Assembly (NCBI RefSeq): GCF_015356755.1
Contig: NZ_JADFCO010000063.1
Coordinates: 1 to 64,000 of the forward strand
Length of the DNA: 64,000 bases
Direction: 5' to 3'
From: Nonlabens antarcticus
GTDB lineage: Bacteria > Bacteroidota > Bacteroidia > Flavobacteriales > Flavobacteriaceae
Each line of letters opens with the position of its first letter. Position 1 is the stretch's first letter. A program made the position numbers and the translations under genes. Under the pieces are notes generated by a model. The model did not search any database. It saw nothing but the letters and a program-made list of their open reading frames with translations, and was not told the origin of the DNA. This document shows positions 52,669 to 61,270 of this stretch, one piece after another.

Positions 52669-52923
52669 TTAACTGCAACAGGATCCTCCTGATTTTTTTT
52701 GATTTTTATCCCCTTCTGCGCCCGCGATACTATAACCACCTGCTTTTACCAAGGCTTGACTGAGTTGCGTTTTGCTTATAGATTCATTTGCTTCAATAAC
52801 TGCTTGGGGTGGATTCAGACTTACTTCTACCGTTTGTACTCCCTCAATTTGTTTTAATGCTTCTTTAACATTTTTAACACAACCTCCGCAGGTCATTCCT
52901 GTAATTTCAATTTGTTGTTTCAT
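52669..52923 (-). CDS. CopZ-like heavy-metal-binding protein
   Basis: 84 residues. A single HMA domain with the metal site GMTCGGC (C-x-x-C) and a C-terminal tail ending SCCS. It looks like a copper chaperone that hands Cu(I) to an exporter, here probably CopB or CusA in this cargo. It lies 15 bases after the APC permease gene. Confidence 0.9.
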   Translation of the reverse strand: MKQQIEITGMTCGGCVKNVKEALKQIEGVQTVEVSLNPPQAVIEANESISKTQLSQALVKAGGYSIAGAEGDKNQKKSGGSCCS

Positions 52924-52938
52924 TTTTTTGATTTTAAA

Positions 52939-54303
52939 TTAATTAACTTGATTTTCTATTATTTTTGATTTATCCTCGCCCATTCCCATTGGCATATTGC
53001 CATCATCATCTGTATGCGAAATCATAAAAAAACGTTCCGCAACAAGAATCAGGATAATTCCAATTGCTGCTACGATGAGCACCATTGGATCATTCAGATA
53101 TTTTATATATAGAAAAGCTGATAGTACTGCTATATCCATTACAATGGCTATTAAAGGAATGATGGGTTTAAATTTTACCTCGTTCTTTAAGTGGCGAAAA
53201 AGCCCCCAATGGATAGCGATATCCATAATGAGATAGAAAATAGCGCCTATAGAAGCGATTCTTGTTAAATCGAAAAAGGAAGTGAGTAAAACGGCAAGGG
53301 CAACCGTAAATATGAGTGCTGGATTTTTAAAATTACCCATTTTTTTTAAAGAGGGTATTTGTTTCATATTACTCAACATCCCCAATAAGCGCGATGCCGA
53401 AAAGACACTGGCGATAACCCCTGAAAAGGTTGCTACAATAGCGATTGCTATAGTAAACCATAAACCCCATTCCCCAAAAACAGGTTCGGCTGCTGCTGCC
53501 AAAGCATAATCTTTTGCCTTTATTATTTCAGGGATACTCAAACCGCCTGCAACAGCAAGTGCCAAGGCCACATAGATAAGTGTGCAGATAAGAATAGAAA
53601 TCACAATGGATCTTCCAAGGTTTTTGTGTGGATTTTTGATGTCTCCACCTTGATTCGTGATTGTTGTGAACCCTTTATAGGCAAGGATTGATAATGCCAA
53701 TGCCGCTACAAAGCTTAGCCCTTGTGGTAGCGTTTCGGTATTTTGTGGGATATAGTCTCCTGTAATATCTGCAAATCCGGAAGCTACTAAACCTGCAATG
53801 GCGAGCAATGCAATACCACCTACTTTAATAATTGCTGTAAATGTGGCCGTTGCTCCAATCACTTTATTTCCTAGAATATTTATGACATACGCTGTTACCA
53901 AAAGTAGAATACCAAGAATGGATGCATAACCAGCATAACTTTCTGGGAATAATCGAAGGGTATATGCGCCAAAGGTTCCCGCGACCAAACTTTGTGCAAC
54001 GACCATTGAAACATACATTAGTAAAGAATAGACACCTGTGGTCGTTCCAGGTCCATAGGATTTATTGAAAAACTTAACCACCCCCCCAGATGACGGAAAG
54101 GCATTTGAGAACTTCACATAAGAATATGAACTAAAACCTACCACGATAGCACCTGCAATAAAAGCAATCGGAAATAAATCGCCTACCAATTCAGCTATTT
54201 GTCCCATAAGTACAAATATGCCAGCACCTATCATTACACCTGTACCAAGAGAGATGGAACCTATTAGGGAAAGCTTATCGTTTTCATTTGTGGTGTTTTT
54301 CAT
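52939..54303 (-). CDS. APC-family amino acid permease
   Basis: 454 residues from ATG 54303 (a TTG 45 bases upstream is less likely). About 12 hydrophobic segments, with SIGSISLGTGVMIGAGIF at the start, the typical GxGIG-type loop of APC transporters. A cationic or other amino acid is the likely substrate but is not shown. It starts 7 bases after the NDH-2 stop. Confidence 0.87.
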   Translation of the reverse strand: MKNTTNENDKLSLIGSISLGTGVMIGAGIFVLMGQIAELVGDLFPIAFIAGAIVVGFSSYSYVKFSNAFPSSGGVVKFFNKSYGPGTTTGVYSLLMYVSMVVAQSLVAGTFGAYTLRLFPESYAGYASILGILLLVTAYVINILGNKVIGATATFTAIIKVGGIALLAIAGLVASGFADITGDYIPQNTETLPQGLSFVAALALSILAYKGFTTITNQGGDIKNPHKNLGRSIVISILICTLIYVALALAVAGGLSIPEIIKAKDYALAAAAEPVFGEWGLWFTIAIAIVATFSGVIASVFSASRLLGMLSNMKQIPSLKKMGNFKNPALIFTVALAVLLTSFFDLTRIASIGAIFYLIMDIAIHWGLFRHLKNEVKFKPIIPLIAIVMDIAVLSAFLYIKYLNDPMVLIVAAIGIILILVAERFFMISHTDDDGNMPMGMGEDKSKIIENQVN

Positions 54304-54310
54304 TTGTAAA

Positions 54311-55666
54311 TTATTTCTTTGTGTTATTAATTGAAGATTTTGGTTCAAAATTTCTAATAATTAGGCGATTGCTCTTTTCATAAGTGAAATAGCTTACCGC
54401 CCAATTAAAACCAACCATCAATCTATTTCTAAATCCGCTTATGGATAATAAGTGTACAATTGACCACAGCAACCAAGCGAAATAGCCTGCAAATTTAAAT
54501 TTGCCTAAATCGGCAACCGCTCTGCGTTTTCCTACTGTTGCTAATGAGCCTTTGTCTTTATATTCAAAAGGGTTTACGCCCTCATTCTTAATAATTTTCA
54601 ATAATATATTACCCAAATACTTACCTTGCTGAATAGCTGTTTGTGCTACTTGCGGATGCCCCTTTGGCGTTTCTTCTGTAATTACAGCCGCTATGTCGCC
54701 TATGGCAAAAATGTTGTCATAGCCTTCTACCATTAAAAATGAGTCGGTTTTTAAGCGATTGCCCCTAACCACGTGTTTTTCATCAATACCTTTTGGGAAC
54801 TGTCCTTTAACACCCGCCGTCCAGATTAGGTTTTTGGCTAAAATGGTTTTTCCACTTTTGGTTGTTACTATTGAGCCGTCATAATCGCTTACCGATTCAT
54901 TGAATAGTACCTTTACATCCAAGTCCTTCAAATATTTCAGGGTTTTCGTAGATGCTTTTTCAGACATCGTACTTAACAATTCATCAATGGCCTCTATCAA
55001 ATAAATGTTCATAATGGAAGAAGGGTACTCGGGATAATCCTTAGGAAGAATGTATTTACAGAATTCAGCCAAAGCTCCTGCCATTTCCACGCCAGCTGGA
55101 CCACCTCCAACGATGACGAAATTTGTTAAGGCATCACGTTCTTTGTCATCACAAGTGATTGCAGCTTGTTCTAAATTTTGCAGCATCATATGACGAATAT
55201 TTAGAGAATCGCGAATGTCCTTCATCCCAAGACTATGGGACTCGACATTGTCCATACCAAAAAAATTAGTAGTTGTTCCCGTTGCCAATACGAGATAGTC
55301 GAAATGAACGCTTCCCTTATTGGTTATAATGGTGTTTGTAGAAGGTTGGATTTCTTCCACTTCAGCCAAACGAAACAATACGTTTTTATAGCCATTGATT
55401 TGTTTTCTAAATGGAAAAACAATACTGTCAGGCTCCAAAGCACTCGTTGCTACCTGATAAAATAATGGCTGAAACTGGTGGAAGTTATTTTTATCGAACA
55501 ATACTACCTGCACCTCTTTATGTTTTAATTTTTCAACCAATGCCAAACCTGCAAACCCACCACCTATAATAACAACACGAGGTAAATTAGTATCTGGAAG
55601 GCAGATTTCATCTGTTATCTTGCAAGCAGATTCTGTAATAGCAGTATTTGAATGGTTGACGTTCAT
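54311..55666 (-). CDS. ndh: Type II NADH dehydrogenase (NDH-2)
   Basis: 451 residues. FAD-binding GGGFAG (35-40), a second Rossmann motif GGGPAGVEMAGAL (about 187-199), and NIFAIGDIAA then HPQVAQTAIQQGKYLG are the NDH-2 signature. The C-terminal amphipathic part (GYFAWLLWSIVHLLSISGFRN) lets it sit on the membrane. It passes electrons from NADH to quinone without pumping protons, useful to recycle NADH from the glycolytic genes nearby. Confidence 0.92.
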   Translation of the reverse strand: MNVNHSNTAITESACKITDEICLPDTNLPRVVIIGGGFAGLALVEKLKHKEVQVVLFDKNNFHQFQPLFYQVATSALEPDSIVFPFRKQINGYKNVLFRLAEVEEIQPSTNTIITNKGSVHFDYLVLATGTTTNFFGMDNVESHSLGMKDIRDSLNIRHMMLQNLEQAAITCDDKERDALTNFVIVGGGPAGVEMAGALAEFCKYILPKDYPEYPSSIMNIYLIEAIDELLSTMSEKASTKTLKYLKDLDVKVLFNESVSDYDGSIVTTKSGKTILAKNLIWTAGVKGQFPKGIDEKHVVRGNRLKTDSFLMVEGYDNIFAIGDIAAVITEETPKGHPQVAQTAIQQGKYLGNILLKIIKNEGVNPFEYKDKGSLATVGKRRAVADLGKFKFAGYFAWLLWSIVHLLSISGFRNRLMVGFNWAVSYFTYEKSNRLIIRNFEPKSSINNTKK

Positions 55667-55699
55667 ATTTAGTTTTTATACATTGTTATTAGCCATAGA

Positions 55700-56161
55700 T
55701 TATTTTGCATCCTTGTCTTTCAAAATCATTACTGAACATTTGGCTTGGGTTGCTAAATATTGTGAAACAGAACCCAATAAAAGACGTGAAAATGCCCCTT
55801 GACCTTGTGACCCGACCACGATTAAATCTGCTCCGAACGATTCTGCTTTTTCTAAAATTTCTTTTTTTGGAAGACCGCTGATAACACTTGTTGTGATATT
55901 AAGCGATTCATTTTCTTCTTTTAATATCTTGATGGCTTCGGAAATAATTTTATCCCCTATTATTTGTGCATTTTTTATAGCTTCATCAGGGTATTTATAA
56001 AGTGTTGCTGTTGTTGAATGTAACCCTGATGTTGGCAACGCACGATACTCATAAACATTTATGATGCAAACTTCACTTTCCTTTGGTAATGGAAATTTTC
56101 CAAGTTCCTTAATGGCAACCTTGCTAAAATCAGAACTATCTATGGCTAACACTATTTTCAT
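55700..56161 (-). CDS. Universal stress protein (tandem paralogue A)
   Basis: 153 residues, one UspA domain, with the ATP-binding motif GSQGQGAFSRLLLGSVS near the end. It is about 34 bases from the NDH-2 gene and is a close paralogue of the next gene, 50 bases away, with the same length and identical C-terminal motif blocks. A recent tandem duplication is likely. Confidence 0.92.
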   Translation of the reverse strand: MKIVLAIDSSDFSKVAIKELGKFPLPKESEVCIINVYEYRALPTSGLHSTTATLYKYPDEAIKNAQIIGDKIISEAIKILKEENESLNITTSVISGLPKKEILEKAESFGADLIVVGSQGQGAFSRLLLGSVSQYLATQAKCSVMILKDKDAK

Positions 56162-56211
56162 AATTTGAATGTTTTTAAAGATTAGATTGCTTGAAGCTCA
56201 TTTACAAATGC

Positions 56212-56673
56212 TTAAGCATTTTCTTTTTCTTTTACAATTAATACCGAGCATTTGGCGTGTGTTGCTAGATATTGTGAAACAGAACCTAATAAAAGACGTG
56301 AAAATGCTCCTTGCCCTTGCGAACCGACTACAATTAAATCGGCATCAAAAGATTCCGCTTTTTCCAAAATTTCTCTTTTTGGAAGACCGCTGATTACATT
56401 TGTTGTTATAAGAAGTGAGCGATTTTTTTCTTTCAATACTTTACCAGCTTCGGAAACAATCTTTTTCCCTATTTTTTCAGCATTGGCTATAAATTCTTGA
56501 TAATACACGTCAAGAGTTACTGTTGTGGATATGAGTTCTGGGGTTGACATCGCAGGATGTTCATAAACGTTTATTATACTAATTTCACTGCCCTGTGGTA
56601 ATGGAAATTTTGCAAGTTTCTTAATGGCAACCTTGCTAAAATCCGAGCCATCTACTGCTAATACTATTTTCAT
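56212..56673 (-). CDS. Universal stress protein (tandem paralogue B)
   Basis: 153 residues, one UspA domain with the same GSQGQGAFSRLLLGSVSQYLA block as its neighbour. The 16 bases just upstream of both start codons are also alike (AATTTGAATG), so the duplication included the leader. The N-terminal half is more different, suggesting a specialised ligand. Confidence 0.92.
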   Translation of the reverse strand: MKIVLAVDGSDFSKVAIKKLAKFPLPQGSEISIINVYEHPAMSTPELISTTVTLDVYYQEFIANAEKIGKKIVSEAGKVLKEKNRSLLITTNVISGLPKREILEKAESFDADLIVVGSQGQGAFSRLLLGSVSQYLATHAKCSVLIVKEKENA

Positions 56674-56718
56674 AATTTGAATGTTTTATTGATTAAATAT
56701 CCTATGCTTTATTCTTTT

Positions 56719-57441
56719 TTATATAGGTTTAAATTGATTACTTGTTTTATTTGATTTTATGAGTTTCCGCCAATAGATGTGTTCATATAATCCAGACCAG
56801 AACATCCCAAAAGTGAAGGCGAATAATAATTCTTCAATAGGAATGCCCAAGACAAGAATATGGGTCAGGTTGTCAAGATTCCAGTACAACTCCACATATT
56901 GAGGATAGAACGGAAGGATGCTTCCGAAATAAATGAAGTACAATACCGTAAACAGAATTCCCCCAACCCAAATCTTTCCTTTTAAATCTGGGCGACAATA
57001 AAGAGTCGCCAATCCACCTATGAACAAAGCTATAATGCCGCAATAAATGTGATTGAGCGACGTAAAAAGCGCCAGAATGATGAATACAGCTGCTGGTATA
57101 AAAAGTATAAAAATATGCAATCGGTGCCTGCTATGACTTCGTTCGCTATGCGGTATTTGGGCAAGTCCTCTTTTAAAAATAAGGTTGTAGAGTACAGTGC
57201 CAATGCCACCTATTGCGAAAGAGAAAATCAAACTTTCGATATCGAAGCCTGTTTTTTCGGCCAAATCAAAAAGCGAAGGTGGAAACCAATATTCTGGTAC
57301 AAACAACGGTTCTGTTAAACCAAAGGGCATCGTAATCAGGCTCATTTTGAGCATTTCTTTTCTATGCCCTTTTTTTGAAAAATAGATTATTGCCCAAAGG
57401 GCAAGAATAATTAGTGACCATATAAACCAGACGTATTGCAT
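56719..57441 (-). CDS. Lycopene cyclase domain membrane protein
   Basis: 240 residues, about seven membrane helices. The C-terminal PIEELLFAFTFGMFWSGLYEH is the motif of the lycopene-cyclase-domain family (CrtYc/d-like), which usually occurs as a tandem in carotenoid synthesis. No other carotenoid gene is near, and it sits with metal and stress genes, so its job is unclear. It is 18 bases from the DUF5676 gene. Confidence 0.75.
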   Translation of the reverse strand: MQYVWFIWSLIILALWAIIYFSKKGHRKEMLKMSLITMPFGLTEPLFVPEYWFPPSLFDLAEKTGFDIESLIFSFAIGGIGTVLYNLIFKRGLAQIPHSERSHSRHRLHIFILFIPAAVFIILALFTSLNHIYCGIIALFIGGLATLYCRPDLKGKIWVGGILFTVLYFIYFGSILPFYPQYVELYWNLDNLTHILVLGIPIEELLFAFTFGMFWSGLYEHIYWRKLIKSNKTSNQFKPI

Positions 57442-57459
57442 AAATCCTAAAAGGTTTTT

Positions 57460-57738
57460 TTACTTTTTTATTTTTATTTGCGCATTATAAAAAGCGCCAA
57501 TAGAAGCGCCTATAAGCCACCAAAGGATAAAAGTTTGTACGATACCCATTAACACTTCTAATAGGGGAATATCCATTCTAATGATATTGGAAGTGTCCAA
57601 GCCGTGCAATAAGCTATTGAAAAAGATGATTGAACCTTCCCGTCCTGCTGTAGCCATTACTATCATACAGCCCAAATAAATTATGGTTCCTGTAAGACCG
57701 AAGGCAAATCCGAGTTTTTTTACGTTTAAGCGATGCAT
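57460..57738 (-). CDS. DUF5676 membrane protein
   Basis: 92 residues with two to three hydrophobic segments (LGFAFGLTGTIIYLGCMIVMA, VQTFILWWLIGASIGAFY). The pattern matches DUF5676, small membrane proteins that recur in copper/heavy-metal islands. Function unknown. Co-oriented with the SHOCT protein (17 bases away). Confidence 0.75.
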   Translation of the reverse strand: MHRLNVKKLGFAFGLTGTIIYLGCMIVMATAGREGSIIFFNSLLHGLDTSNIIRMDIPLLEVLMGIVQTFILWWLIGASIGAFYNAQIKIKK

Positions 57739-57755
57739 AATTTTATAGTTTAAGA

Positions 57756-57974
57756 TTAGTTGTCCGAGTTTAAAATTTTTTTAGATTCTTCATAGTCTTC
57801 CTTGGATATTTCGCCTTTTGCATAGCGTTTTTTAAGAATATCCAGTGGGCTGTCCTTCATTGTTTTTTGATAGGGTATATCTGCTGGGATAAAGAATATC
57901 CAAGCAAGTAAGATGACCCATATAATCCACCATATTAGGTGCATTCCTCCAAAGTGTCCGTCGTATAAATGCAT
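57756..57974 (-). CDS. SHOCT-domain membrane protein
   Basis: 72 residues. One membrane helix (IWWIIWVILLAWIFFIP) and a C-terminal SHOCT motif, LDILKKRYAKGEISKEDYEESKKIL. SHOCT domains mediate oligomerisation; proteins of this form are common in heavy-metal islands. Confidence 0.85.
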   Translation of the reverse strand: MHLYDGHFGGMHLIWWIIWVILLAWIFFIPADIPYQKTMKDSPLDILKKRYAKGEISKEDYEESKKILNSDN

Positions 57975-57993
57975 AGTTTTTAGGTTTTAATTG

Positions 57994-58212
57994 TTATTGA
58001 TTAAGTTCTGTGATTGTATATCCATTGAGCTCATCGAGTTGCTTTTGCAAGTCGGCAACCGAAAGTGCTTCATTCATCGTGATACGTGTAGCTCCTTTTG
58101 GTGCCAGAAAAATTTCTGCCTTTTCGATATTGGGATGTTCTTCCAAAGTCTTCTTGACCCTTGCTACACATCCACCACAACTAATTCCGTTTATTTGAAA
58201 TTTTTGTTTCAT
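57994..58212 (-). CDS. Heavy-metal-associated (HMA) domain protein
   Basis: 72 residues, one HMA domain with the copper site ISCGGC. Probably a copper chaperone, second in the window. It is 19 bases upstream of the SHOCT gene and 12 bases after the DUF2933 gene. Confidence 0.9.
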   Translation of the reverse strand: MKQKFQINGISCGGCVARVKKTLEEHPNIEKAEIFLAPKGATRITMNEALSVADLQKQLDELNGYTITELNQ

Positions 58213-58224
58213 TGTATATAGTTT

Positions 58225-58482
58225 TTAGTGATGTTGATGTCCTTTGTGTTCTTCTTTTGTTTCTTGTTCAGAATGATTGTGGTCGCTATCCTGATGCTTA
58301 TGATTATTGTGCCTTCCGTGTCCGTGTGAACCGTGGGGCATAAACAGATGGATGCCGAACATAAAAAGGATGAAAATAAATAGTGATGAACCACCTCCTA
58401 TACCAAATGAGGGCGCTAAAAAGATGAACAATAGTGGTAGCCCACAACCTATGACCATCCAAATCCAGTGATTGTTTTTCAT
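58225..58482 (-). CDS. DUF2933-like histidine-rich membrane protein
   Basis: 85 residues. Two hydrophobic helices (WIWMVIGCGLPLLFIFLAP, SLFIFILFMFGIHLFM) followed by a His-rich tail (HGHGRHNNHKHQDSDHNH). DUF2933 proteins of this build are found in copper and multi-metal operons; the tail may bind metal in the periplasm or cytoplasm. Confidence 0.8.
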   Translation of the reverse strand: MKNNHWIWMVIGCGLPLLFIFLAPSFGIGGGSSLFIFILFMFGIHLFMPHGSHGHGRHNNHKHQDSDHNHSEQETKEEHKGHQHH

Positions 58483-58507
58483 TGTTTTTGTATTTAGAAG
58501 TTAAAAA

Positions 58508-58969
58508 TTAATGATGCTCGGTATGATCCTGTTTGTTTGGACTATTCATATTCTGCATATCCATTCCTTTTTCGCCCATCATCTTTGAGCAAGATTCCAT
58601 ACAGTCCTCGCTCATCATTCCTTTTTCGTGCATCATTTTCATCATTGTTCCCATCATTTTTCCGTCATTCATCATTTGGTTCATCATCGAATGCATCATT
58701 ATACTGTCCTTCATCATCATTTGCATTCCTTCTCCTTGCATCATAGAGCCCATCATTTTTTTGTTGCCCTGCATCATTGCCATTGTGTGTTGACTGCCGT
58801 GCATACTTTCCATAAACTCGGTCATATAATCGTGGTTCTCGGTAATGGCATTAAACACCTCCGTACGAGTTTCAGGATTTTCCAAAAGTGCTTGAGGATC
58901 TGCTCCTTGGTTGCAACTGCTTAAGCTTAAAAGCCCGATTGTTGATAAAACAATTAGTAATGTTTTCAT
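58508..58969 (-). CDS. Methionine-rich lipoprotein, likely copper-binding
   Basis: 153 residues, lipoprotein signal (LLSLSSC, C19). About 35 methionines, mostly as MM pairs, with His and Cys in the C-terminal half (SEDCMESCSKMMG). Met-rich repeats of this kind bind Cu(I)/Ag(I) in the periplasm. It is first in the operon of small metal proteins (58969 to 57994). A 25-base gap separates it from the DUF2933 gene. Confidence 0.8.
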   Translation of the reverse strand: MKTLLIVLSTIGLLSLSSCNQGADPQALLENPETRTEVFNAITENHDYMTEFMESMHGSQHTMAMMQGNKKMMGSMMQGEGMQMMMKDSIMMHSMMNQMMNDGKMMGTMMKMMHEKGMMSEDCMESCSKMMGEKGMDMQNMNSPNKQDHTEHH

Positions 58970-59007
58970 AATTTTCTATTTTATTGAGTTAAACTTTTAT
59001 TTTTATA

Positions 59008-59052
59008 AACCCATTCCCAACAATCCACAAACCGTAGTTTAGGGAATGGGTT
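59008..59052. terminator. Long inverted repeat, possible terminator
   Basis: AACCCATTCCC (59008-59018) pairs perfectly over 11 bases with GGGAATGGGTT (59042-59052). It lies 77 bases downstream of the WG-repeat gene's stop and 39 bases before the Met-rich gene's start on the minus strand. The tail after the stem is A+T rich but not a clean T run. Confidence 0.5.
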
Positions 59053-59128
59053 ATCAGCTATTAACTGTCAGATTTAAAAAGGTTTTCAATCTTCTTTAAT
59101 TTCATTTCTGTCCGGAACTTTTTCGTTG

Positions 59129-59731
59129 TTATTCAATTTTTTTTAAACGCCATTTCTTGTTGCTGTCTTTAATGGCCACTAAATTTTCCGAAATGAATTT
59201 AGATGTTATGGTAGGTGGATTTTTACCCTCCTTATCTTTAGGCGATATGTGAATGGCCAATTGAGTTAGATGGTCAATGGCTTTTCCTTGTTTATCTATA
59301 ACTACTTCAAAATAATGGTAGCTAACGACGTCTTTGTTGAAAATGTCATTATAGCCTATGGTCTCTTTTTCAACTTTTAGTACCAATGCCTTATCATATT
59401 CGAAATTGGTCGCATTCAAGAATTGAGGTGTAATGACAGTTTTTCCAGTTTTATCGATATAGCCATAATACAGTATGCCATCTTTTTGATGGGCAATCAA
59501 GCATTTTTCGTTACTGAATATGGGGTAGGTTGCATTTCCTGTTTTGGTTAGCACCAAATCATTTCGAAAATCAATGATTACTTTGCCGTCTTGGTCAATA
59601 AACCCCCATTCGTTCCCTTTTTTAATGGCAGCTACTTCATTGTTAAAAGGCGAGATGTACTCTAAATTTTCTATAGTTTGTGCAATCCCTAGAAACGGAA
59701 TTAATACTAATGTGATGAGTAGTTTTTTCAT
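59129..59731 (-). CDS. WG-repeat protein (exported)
   Basis: 200 residues with a signal peptide ending GIAQT. Repeats FNNEVAAIKKGNEWGFIDQDGKVIIDF and YYGYIDKTGKTVITPQF are WG (KWG) repeats, found in surface proteins of unknown role. It stands alone, separated by 70 bases from the AraC-type gene and by 159 from the Met-rich gene. Confidence 0.75.
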   Translation of the reverse strand: MKKLLITLVLIPFLGIAQTIENLEYISPFNNEVAAIKKGNEWGFIDQDGKVIIDFRNDLVLTKTGNATYPIFSNEKCLIAHQKDGILYYGYIDKTGKTVITPQFLNATNFEYDKALVLKVEKETIGYNDIFNKDVVSYHYFEVVIDKQGKAIDHLTQLAIHISPKDKEGKNPPTITSKFISENLVAIKDSNKKWRLKKIE

Positions 59732-59801
59732 TTTAGTTTGATTTATTTTGATAAAATTAATGATTGCCTTAAGCGTTTATCTGCATAACTTTCGTTGTTA
59801 T

Positions 59802-60383
59802 CTACATAATTTCATCGTAAAAATTTCTTTTCCAGTTTTCAGTATTTTTATAATCGGTCATACTCACTCCAATTACTTCTTTGAACTGTCTAGACAGATG
59901 GTTTACGCTGCTGTAGTCCAATAAGTACCCTATATCTGAAAAGGAATGTTGTTTGAGTTGAATGAGCTCTTTAACTTTCTCTATCTTTAATTTGATAAAG
60001 TACTTTTCAATGGTTGTCTGTTGATTTGCTGAAAATAATTTACTCAATGTCTTGTATTCCCTATGAAGGCTTGATGCCAATAGTTCAGATGTTTTTACTT
60101 TGATATGTAATGGTAGCTCTTGCAATTGTTCAATTAGAATAATCTTGATTCTTTCTACGAGCATTTCTTCTTCGTTCTGCACTATTTCAAAATCATTGGC
60201 GTGAAGCACGGTTGTTACTGCATTGATAATTTCATTGTTGGTTTTTTTTGGTGCTTCTACCAATAGTCTTCCCAGTTCCAATGAAAGTACAGTTACTCCA
60301 AGTTCTTGTAATTCCTGCATAATTACTTTTAAACAGCGGTTACAGACCATATTCTTAATCCAAAATTCCTTTGGTTCGCTCAT
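59802..60383 (-). CDS. AraC-family regulator with a metal-binding-like N-terminus
   Basis: 193 residues. The N-terminal ~70 (FWIKNMVCNRCLKVIMQELQELGVTVLSLELG) look like an HMA-type fold with C14-x-x-C17 (CNRC). The C-terminal ~100 form an AraC-type HTH: HSFSDIGYLLDYSSVNHLSRQFKEVIGVSMTDY. A metal-sensing one-component regulator of the adjoining copper genes is likely. It is 172 bases from the HYC_CC_PP gene at 60556. Confidence 0.82.
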   Translation of the reverse strand: MSEPKEFWIKNMVCNRCLKVIMQELQELGVTVLSLELGRLLVEAPKKTNNEIINAVTTVLHANDFEIVQNEEEMLVERIKIILIEQLQELPLHIKVKTSELLASSLHREYKTLSKLFSANQQTTIEKYFIKLKIEKVKELIQLKQHSFSDIGYLLDYSSVNHLSRQFKEVIGVSMTDYKNTENWKRNFYDEIM

Positions 60384-60555
60384 AGTATAGAATGTATTGT
60401 CATTGAGTTTTAACTCAATGGTTTGAAAGGATAAGACCTAACAGGGTTAATGGTGTTATAGTGTTGTTGAAAATGGGGTACAACAATTTTTAGCCAGAAG
60501 TGAAACTGTGGCTATAGATGCAATGCAGATTAAATTTAACCTGCGCAGTAGAAAT

Positions 60556-60978
60556 TTAAATTAAGAAGGTCTCGTTGAGAATTATTATATCTGTAGAGAG
60601 CAATGGTGGCCTGTAGGCTCTATAGGAAATTACGTTTTCATCTAATCCTTCAAAAAGATTTATATAGGAATAGACGAATGTGTTTAAGAAAACGATAGTC
60701 TCGGTTGTGAGTATTGTATTAGACTTTTTAAAAGTATCATCTCCTTCTTTTACAATGGTCTGATTATCGCAACAGTCTTTCTCTTGTATGGAAGTACATT
60801 TTTTGGTATTATCATCTTTTTTTTTCACAATCTCCATACAAGATTTCGCTTTACTAAAAAAAGCCATATCTACTAATTTATTGCAACAAAAATGCATATC
60901 TACCGTAAAGGAAGAGGTAGAAAACAGTATTGATACTGCTAAAAAGAAGGACAATATTTTGGCAAAAGTAGACTTCAC
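60556..60978 (-). CDS. HYC_CC_PP family protein (copy 1)
   Basis: 140 residues from GTG 60978. A signal peptide precedes the motifs: HFCCNKLVDMAFFSKAKSC, DCC and a C-terminal YRPPLL. This is the family named for its conserved HYC, CC and PP motifs, found next to CusA-type pumps in Bacteroidetes. Function unknown, probably periplasmic metal handling. It is divergent from the second copy, with 292 bases between them. Note HFC in place of HYC. Confidence 0.82.
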   Translation of the reverse strand: MKSTFAKILSFFLAVSILFSTSSFTVDMHFCCNKLVDMAFFSKAKSCMEIVKKKDDNTKKCTSIQEKDCCDNQTIVKEGDDTFKKSNTILTTETIVFLNTFVYSYINLFEGLDENVISYRAYRPPLLSTDIIILNETFLI

Positions 60979-61254
60979 GCTTAAAGATAGTTAAATTTTG
61001 TTTAACATTTGATTTTTAGTAACTATATGATATTTTATTTAATAAATTCATTATCAGAATTTTATGTATAGAGTATAGAGATATATTTTACGAAGATAAT
61101 TAACAAACTTCAACAAGAATATGACTTTCGTCATATAAAATTTAATATAAAAGGTGTCTATTTGTACATAATTCTTAAGACAGTTTGATAGATAAATCCA
61201 TTGTATTTTTATGCTGTAAAAAAGTTAAATACAGGAATTAGAATTATTTTTTCA

Positions 61255-61262
61255 TAACTTTG
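61255..61262 (+). promoter_or_regulatory. -7 promoter box of the HYC_CC_PP/cusA unit
   Basis: TAACTTTG, an exact match to TAnnTTTG, followed by C. It ends 8 bases before the ATG at 61271, so the transcript would have almost no leader. The same sequence, TAACTTTGCA, is found before the cysteine desulfurase gene. Confidence 0.6.
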
Positions 61263-61270
61263 CAACAATA

